A stretch of 11,415 nucleotides of DNA from the NCBI GenBank assembly GCA_046706345.1, contig JBJKPL010000088.1:1-11415 (forward strand), given 5' to 3'. A program made the translations under genes and the position numbers. Below are positions 7,357-11,415 of the stretch, piece after piece. The stretch is from Sulfidibacterium sp046706345 (GTDB lineage Bacteria; Bacteroidota; Bacteroidia; Bacteroidales; F082). The notes below the pieces were generated by a model. It was not told the origin of the DNA, searched no databases, and was given only the letters and a program-made list of their open reading frames with translations. The first letter of the stretch is position 1. Every line of letters begins with the position of its first letter.

Positions 7357-7387
7357 AAAAAAAGCGCACCGGAAGGTGCGCTTTTTT
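7357..7387 (-). terminator. Intrinsic terminator after the first C1 peptidase gene
   Basis: A perfect inverted repeat: GCGCACC (7364-7370) pairs with GGTGCGC (7375-7381) around a 4-nt loop, and six A/T pairs extend it on both sides (7358-7363 with 7382-7387). Read leftward it is a G/C stem followed by a U run, 17 nt after the stop codon of the gene at 7405-8619. It is symmetric and could work in both directions, but no rightward gene reaches it. Confidence 0.9.
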
Positions 7388-7404
7388 ATTTCGTTTGGGA
7401 CGGC

Positions 7405-8619
7405 TTAGCGGATGCCCATTTTTTGGCGGATCTCCGCCGGAATGGCCGCTTTGTTGACGCTGATGCTCAGGGTATTTAGTTCCAAATAAGCGGTCGAAAC
7501 ATAAATGTATCCATGATATACCTGATCCGTTCCCCAGGAATTTTTCACTTTATAGAAAGTGTTTCCGTTTTGATCGTGAGCGATGCCAACGATCAGCATC
7601 AGGTGATCGTCGTTGGTCAGGTAATTATCATAATCCTTTTGCCGCAACTCAGGAGTGATGGTGGCTTCCTGAACCATGGAATCGGCATTGTAGAGTTTGG
7701 CTTCTTTCTGCCGTTCGCTCAGGCTATTCCAGTCTGTCAGCGCTTTTCCCTCCAGTTTGGGATGCTGGTCCGGGACGAAGGCTACACCCTTTTTCCAGTT
7801 GAAACCCTTGTTGCTCACATCGGCATCCCAGGCCAGGCAATATCCGCTTTTCAGCGCATGTTTGACGATGGTCAGCAGGTCGTCGTTCAGGGGAACATTA
7901 TGGTAAGAGGCCCAGGTCCAGTTATCCGGGATCACCAGCGGATATTCCGTGTAATACGGATGGTCTGTGAAGGAGGTGATGGGAATAATATCATCGGGGT
8001 TGAAGCCGGTCATATCCCTGAAACTTTGCGGCGTATAGGTTTTGCCCTCGTATTGGAATGTTTTGGGGATCGGCCCCATATACGCGGCCATCACGGCATC
8101 GAAGCCCTTGTGCCACACAGGCGTGAGCTTGTGGTTCGGGTCCGAGACGATGGCATCCACGTAGCTTTGTAATACCTGATCCATCTCTCCCTGCACCGGT
8201 AATTTGGTGCCGTACTGCATCCCGCTGTAAACGGATTGCGGAACCATGCCGTACTTCTTGATGATCCGGAGCACATCGGTGGTTTCTCCGCCGGGTCCCA
8301 GCATCATTTTCCCATGCAAACGGACGTATTTCGCCGCTCTGCCGGAGTATTGATAATATACGTTGAACATTTCCGACAGATCGTATTTTTTTCCGGTGGT
8401 ACGCAACAATTCGGCTTCCACCAGCGCCATTCCGGAAAAATCCCAACAGGTTCCGGACCGGTACTGGTTTTTTACCGAGGTATGGGGAACGACCACCTCA
8501 TCGGTGAAATGGTATCCCTGATCGGACTTTTTTTGGTTTTTTTTGTGGGAACGGGCGAAACCCGGTGCGCTGAAAACCAGCGAGGCGATCAACACAAAAA
8601 GTAAAGATTTAACTTTCAT
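7405..8619 (-). CDS. Secreted papain-like C1 peptidase (bleomycin hydrolase/aminopeptidase C type), copy 1
   Basis: Predicted exported cysteine peptidase of 404 residues. The signal peptide ends after Ala22 (SAPGFA), followed by a Lys-rich linker (24-33). The catalytic set of family C1 is complete: Gln52 (oxyanion hole) and Cys58 in NQYRSGTCWDFSG, His339 in NDDHLMLIVGIAHD, and Asn360 in VKNSWGT. The large insertion between Cys and His and the conserved LSEMF and GGETTDV segments point to the bleomycin hydrolase/aminopeptidase C branch (C1B) rather than classical papain. C1B enzymes are usually cytoplasmic, but exported relatives occur in Bacteroidota. The residue two after Cys58 is Asp60 where Ser or Ala is usual. 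The gene beside it (8767-9972) is a close paralog. A terminator follows its stop, and the paralog's terminator precedes it, so it is probably transcribed alone. Aminopeptidase activity is inferred from family only. Confidence 0.92.
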   Translation of the reverse strand: MKVKSLLFVLIASLVFSAPGFARSHKKNQKKSDQGYHFTDEVVVPHTSVKNQYRSGTCWDFSGMALVEAELLRTTGKKYDLSEMFNVYYQYSGRAAKYVRLHGKMMLGPGGETTDVLRIIKKYGMVPQSVYSGMQYGTKLPVQGEMDQVLQSYVDAIVSDPNHKLTPVWHKGFDAVMAAYMGPIPKTFQYEGKTYTPQSFRDMTGFNPDDIIPITSFTDHPYYTEYPLVIPDNWTWASYHNVPLNDDLLTIVKHALKSGYCLAWDADVSNKGFNWKKGVAFVPDQHPKLEGKALTDWNSLSERQKEAKLYNADSMVQEATITPELRQKDYDNYLTNDDHLMLIVGIAHDQNGNTFYKVKNSWGTDQVYHGYIYVSTAYLELNTLSISVNKAAIPAEIRQKMGIR

Positions 8620-8716
8620 ATGACAAAAAATTTGGATTCATGAAAAGTGCTGCAGGGCCAATAAGCGCCGGTGCAGAGTGCAAATTTAAAAATATCCGGA
8701 TAGGTTCGGCCCTAAA
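8620..8716 (-). promoter_or_regulatory. Probable promoter of C1 peptidase copy 1
   Basis: The spacer lies between the terminator of copy 2 and the start of copy 1. On the minus strand, 8688-8681 read TAAATTTG, a perfect TAnnTTTG -7 box about 60 nt before the start codon. A matching TTTG -33 is not seen at 19-21 nt. Because a strong terminator stands upstream, copy 1 needs its own promoter and this is the best candidate. Confidence 0.4.
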
Positions 8717-8750
8717 TCAAAACAGCGCGCCGCGAGGCACGCTGTTTTGA
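8717..8750 (-). terminator. Intrinsic terminator after the second C1 peptidase gene
   Basis: TCAAAACAGCG (8717-8727) and CGCTGTTTTGA (8740-8750) form a perfect 11-bp inverted repeat. In the leftward transcript the stem can extend inward through a U-G pair and GCC/GGC to a 4-nt loop, about 15 pairs in all. It starts 16 nt after the stop of the gene at 8767-9972. The U-rich part is within the stem, which makes it symmetric. Confidence 0.82.
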
Positions 8751-8766
8751 TGGTGACAGATCGGTA

Positions 8767-9972
8767 TTATTTGATTCCCATTTTTGCGCGGAGGTCAGCA
8801 GGGATCGCTGCCTTGTTTACGCTGATGGTGGTGGTATTTAATTCCACATAAGCGGGGGAAACATAAATATATCCGTGATATTTCTGATGCGTTCCCCAGG
8901 AGTTCTGGACTTTATAGAAGATATTTCCGTTTTGGTCGTGAGCAATTCCCACGAACAACATTCCATGGTCATCGGTGGTGGAATAATTGTCAAAGGCTTT
9001 TTGCCTCATTTCAGGGGTAATGGTAGCCTCCTGTACAATGGAATCGGCATTGTAGAGTTTGGCTTCTTTCTGCCGTTCACTCAGACTGTTCCATTCCGTA
9101 AGTGCCTTTCCTTCCAGTTTGGGATGTTGGTCGGGAACGAAAGCCACCCCTTTTTTCCAGTTGAAGCCCTTGTTGCTGACATCGGCACCCCAGACGACCG
9201 TGTACCCGTGTCTCAGTGCATTGTTAATGATGGTGATCAGGTCTTTCATCGGCACGTTGTTGTAAGGGATCCATCTCCAGTTATCGCGAACGACGATGGG
9301 GTATTTGGTAAAATAAGGATGATCCTGGAAAGAGGTGATGGGGACGATATCATCCGGATTAAAACCGGTCATATCCCGAAACGTTTCAGGAGTATAGGTT
9401 TTTCCTTCGTACTGAAAGGTTTTGGGGATCTCACCCAGATAAGCGGTCATCACGGCATTAAAACCCTTGTGCCAAACCGGAGTGAGCTTATGATTGGGGT
9501 CGGAAACGATGGCATCTACATAATTCTGCAACACTTTATCCATTTCCATCTGTACGGGCAGCTTGGTGCCGTAGTCCATGCCGGAGTATACCGATTCGGG
9601 GACCATGCCGTACTTTTTGATCAGATACATCACATCGGTAGTTTCACCGCCGGGACCGAATCCCATCTTCCCGTGCAACCGGACGTATTTAATGGCTCTG
9701 CCTGAATATTGATAATAAACATTGAACATTTCCGACAGATCATATTTTTTGCCGGTAGTACGGAGGAGCTCATCCTGCACAAATTCTAATCCGGAATAAT
9801 CCCAACAGGTTCCTGACATGTACTGATTATTCACACCGGTGTGAGGAACGACCACTTCATCCGTAAAAACATAGCCTTTGACGGGCTTTTTGGCAGATTT
9901 CTTGTGAGCAAAGCTCGGGGTGCTGAACACTAATGAAACGATCAACACGAGAAGTAATGATTTAACTTTCAT
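8767..9972 (-). CDS. Secreted papain-like C1 peptidase (bleomycin hydrolase/aminopeptidase C type), copy 2
   Basis: Paralog of the neighbouring copy 1, 401 residues, about four-fifths identical in a hand alignment with only small gaps. The signal peptide ends after Ala22 (STPSFA), then a Lys-rich linker (23-32). Gln50 and Cys56 in NQYMSGTCWDYSG, His336 in TDDHGMLFVGIAHD and Asn357 in VQNSWGT complete the C1 catalytic set. Asp58 again occupies the position two after the nucleophile. Differences between copies cluster in the linker, in the stretch after Cys56 (LEFVQDE against MALVEAE), around residues 220-265 and next to the catalytic His, which may alter substrate choice. Only 27 bp separate its start from the hairpin that ends the aldehyde dehydrogenase gene, leaving little room for a separate promoter. 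Its own terminator is at 8717-8750. Confidence 0.92.
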   Translation of the reverse strand: MKVKSLLLVLIVSLVFSTPSFAHKKSAKKPVKGYVFTDEVVVPHTGVNNQYMSGTCWDYSGLEFVQDELLRTTGKKYDLSEMFNVYYQYSGRAIKYVRLHGKMGFGPGGETTDVMYLIKKYGMVPESVYSGMDYGTKLPVQMEMDKVLQNYVDAIVSDPNHKLTPVWHKGFNAVMTAYLGEIPKTFQYEGKTYTPETFRDMTGFNPDDIVPITSFQDHPYFTKYPIVVRDNWRWIPYNNVPMKDLITIINNALRHGYTVVWGADVSNKGFNWKKGVAFVPDQHPKLEGKALTEWNSLSERQKEAKLYNADSIVQEATITPEMRQKAFDNYSTTDDHGMLFVGIAHDQNGNIFYKVQNSWGTHQKYHGYIYVSPAYVELNTTTISVNKAAIPADLRAKMGIK

Positions 9973-9993
9973 TGAAAAAAATTTAAGTGAGAC

Positions 9994-10027
9994 AAAAAAC
10001 CAGCCCCCTCAATGAAAAGGGGGTTGG
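9994..10027 (-). terminator. Intrinsic terminator after the aldehyde dehydrogenase gene
   Basis: AGGGGGTTGG (10018-10027) and CCAGCCCCCT (10000-10009) pair over 10 bp with one G-U in the transcript and an 8-nt loop. In the leftward direction the stem is followed at once by six U (9999-9994). The hairpin begins 9 nt after the dehydrogenase stop and ends 21 nt before the start codon of C1 copy 2. Confidence 0.88.
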
Positions 10028-10036
10028 AAGTTACAA

Positions 10037-11415
10037 TTACAAATCAAATTTAATGCCTTGTGCCAGCGGCAGCTCGCTGCCGAAATTAACCGTGTTGGTT
10101 TGGCGGCGCATGTAGACCTTCCAGGCGTCGGAGCCTGATTCGCGGCCGCCACCCGTATCTTTTTCTCCTCCGAAGGCGCCACCAATCTCCGCACCGGAAG
10201 TACCGAGGTTCACATTGGCAATGCCACAGTCGGAACCCGCGTAAGAAAGGAAGGTTTCAGATTCTTTCAGGTCGTTGGTAAAACAAGCGGATGAAAGCCC
10301 CTGGGGCACATCGTTCTGGATCTCGATGGCCTTCGTGATGTCGCCCTTGTATTTGATGAAGTACACGATGGGGGCAAAGGTTTCTTCCTGGACGATCTGG
10401 AAGTGATTTTCGGCTTCCGCGATGCAGGGCACCACATAGGTTCCGGATTCATAACCGGGGCCTTCCATCACCTCGCCGCCGAAAAGCACCTTACCGCCTT
10501 CTTCCGGAACTTTCTTTACCGCATGGGTAAAGAGTTCCACGGCAGATTGATCGATGAGCGGACCCACCAGAAAATCTTCGTCCAACGGATTGCCGATCCG
10601 TTTGACAACGCTTTTGTAGGCAGATACAAATTTATCGCGAACCTGATCATAAATCGATTCATGGATGATTACACGACGGGTCGTCGTACAACGCTGTCCG
10701 GCCGTTCCCACGGTCCCGAATACCGTTGACATCACGGCCATCTGCAGATCTGCGCTGGGGGTGATGATCACGGCATTGTTACCCCCGAGTTCCAAAATGG
10801 TCTTTCCCAGCCGTTTTCCTACGATGCCGCCCACTCTTTTACCGACGGCAGTGGATCCGGTGACGGAAAGCAGTTTCACCCGCGGATCGGCGAGGAAATT
10901 GTCGCCCATCACGGAAGATTTTCCAATTACCAGGTTGAAGACGCCTTCCGGAACGTTGTTGTCTTTCAATACTTTCCTTATGATATTATGGGTGGCGATG
11001 GCCGTAAGCGGTGTTTTGGAAGAAGGCTTCCAGACCACCACGTCGCCTGCCACAATGGCCAGCGCCGAGTTCCAGGCCCAGACGGCTACCGGGAAATTAT
11101 AGGATGTCACCAACCCCACGATCCCCAAAGGATGGTATTGTTCCGAGAGCCGGTGGTTTACACGTTCCGATTGCAGGTTGGGGCCGTTGATGACCCGGGA
11201 CTGCCCGACGGCAAAGTCGCAAATATCGATCATTTCCTGTACTTCTCCCATGCCTTCCTGATAGATCTTTCCCATTTCCAGGGTGACCAGGGCGCCCAGG
11301 TATTCCTTGTTTTCCCGCAGGGCGATGGCGATCTCACGGATCAGGTTTCCACGGACGGGAGCCGGGACTTTCCTCCATTCTTTAAAGGCTGCTTCTGCCT
11401 TTTGAATGACCATTT
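10037..11415 (-). CDS. ALDH7-type aldehyde dehydrogenase (probable aminoadipate-semialdehyde dehydrogenase), 5' end outside the window
   Basis: NAD(P)-dependent aldehyde dehydrogenase; 458 residues are visible from the first in-window ATG (11413). ALDH7 proteins have about 500-510 residues and the visible part starts within a conserved helix, so roughly 50 N-terminal residues lie beyond the right edge. In window numbering, SYNFP (104-108) carries the conserved Asn106, KPSSKTP (129-135) the NAD-binding Lys129, GSTAVG (186-191) the Rossmann turn, Glu208 in LELGG the general base, and Cys242 in GTAGQRCTTTRR the nucleophile. The C-terminus with GGEKDTGGGRESGSDAW and LPLAQGIKFDL is characteristic of the ALDH7 branch, whose human and bacterial members oxidise 2-aminoadipate-6-semialdehyde (piperidine-6-carboxylate) in lysine breakdown. 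No other lysine-pathway gene is seen in the window, so the substrate is inferred. A strong terminator follows directly. Confidence 0.93.
   Translation of the reverse strand, partial: MVIQKAEAAFKEWRKVPAPVRGNLIREIAIALRENKEYLGALVTLEMGKIYQEGMGEVQEMIDICDFAVGQSRVINGPNLQSERVNHRLSEQYHPLGIVGLVTSYNFPVAVWAWNSALAIVAGDVVVWKPSSKTPLTAIATHNIIRKVLKDNNVPEGVFNLVIGKSSVMGDNFLADPRVKLLSVTGSTAVGKRVGGIVGKRLGKTILELGGNNAVIITPSADLQMAVMSTVFGTVGTAGQRCTTTRRVIIHESIYDQVRDKFVSAYKSVVKRIGNPLDEDFLVGPLIDQSAVELFTHAVKKVPEEGGKVLFGGEVMEGPGYESGTYVVPCIAEAENHFQIVQEETFAPIVYFIKYKGDITKAIEIQNDVPQGLSSACFTNDLKESETFLSYAGSDCGIANVNLGTSGAEIGGAFGGEKDTGGGRESGSDAWKVYMRRQTNTVNFGSELPLAQGIKFDL

Noticed and set aside
8875..9705. Rightward open frame of 276 codons, with a similar one at 7513-8172
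   Set aside because: Both are antisense shadows of the two paralogous C1 peptidase genes; they resemble each other only because the coding strands do.

Overview
The window looks like a chromosomal segment of a member of the Bacteroidota, probably Bacteroidales-like. The evidence is indirect. Most start codons lack a Shine-Dalgarno sequence and sit behind A/T-rich leaders. A perfect match to the Bacteroidota -7 box (TAnnTTTG) lies upstream of two genes. The best family resemblances (secreted bleomycin-hydrolase-like C1 peptidases, a secreted C69 peptidase, a NupG-type permease) are to proteins common in that phylum. No rRNA, tRNA, CRISPR array, insertion sequence or phage gene was seen.

Left part (1-2518): a NupG-type nucleoside permease runs leftward out of the window. 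It is divergent from thyA (thymidylate synthase), which is followed 20 bp later by nadD (nicotinate-nucleotide adenylyltransferase). These form a nucleoside/dTMP/NAD housekeeping group. A small convergent gene for a one-helix membrane protein of unknown function follows.

Middle part (2519-5810): a 274-bp divergent spacer leads to a rightward pair, a secreted S9-type alpha/beta hydrolase and a CPA2 cation:proton antiporter with a cytoplasmic RCK module.

Right part (5846-11415): everything is leftward. In transcription order it holds an ALDH7-type aldehyde dehydrogenase (5' end outside the window), two tandem paralogous secreted papain-like (C1) peptidases, and a secreted C69 peptidase. A clear hairpin terminator follows the dehydrogenase and each C1 copy, so these look like separate transcription units.

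Four of the eight complete, recognised genes encode predicted exported peptidases or hydrolases, all within about 7.2 kb. This suggests an organism that digests peptides outside the cytoplasm; the ALDH7 enzyme would fit amino-acid (lysine) catabolism. The most interesting points are the C1 tandem duplication with an unusual Asp two residues after the catalytic Cys, the degenerate nucleotide loop of the antiporter, and the unknown small membrane protein. I found no convincing undescribed multi-gene system.
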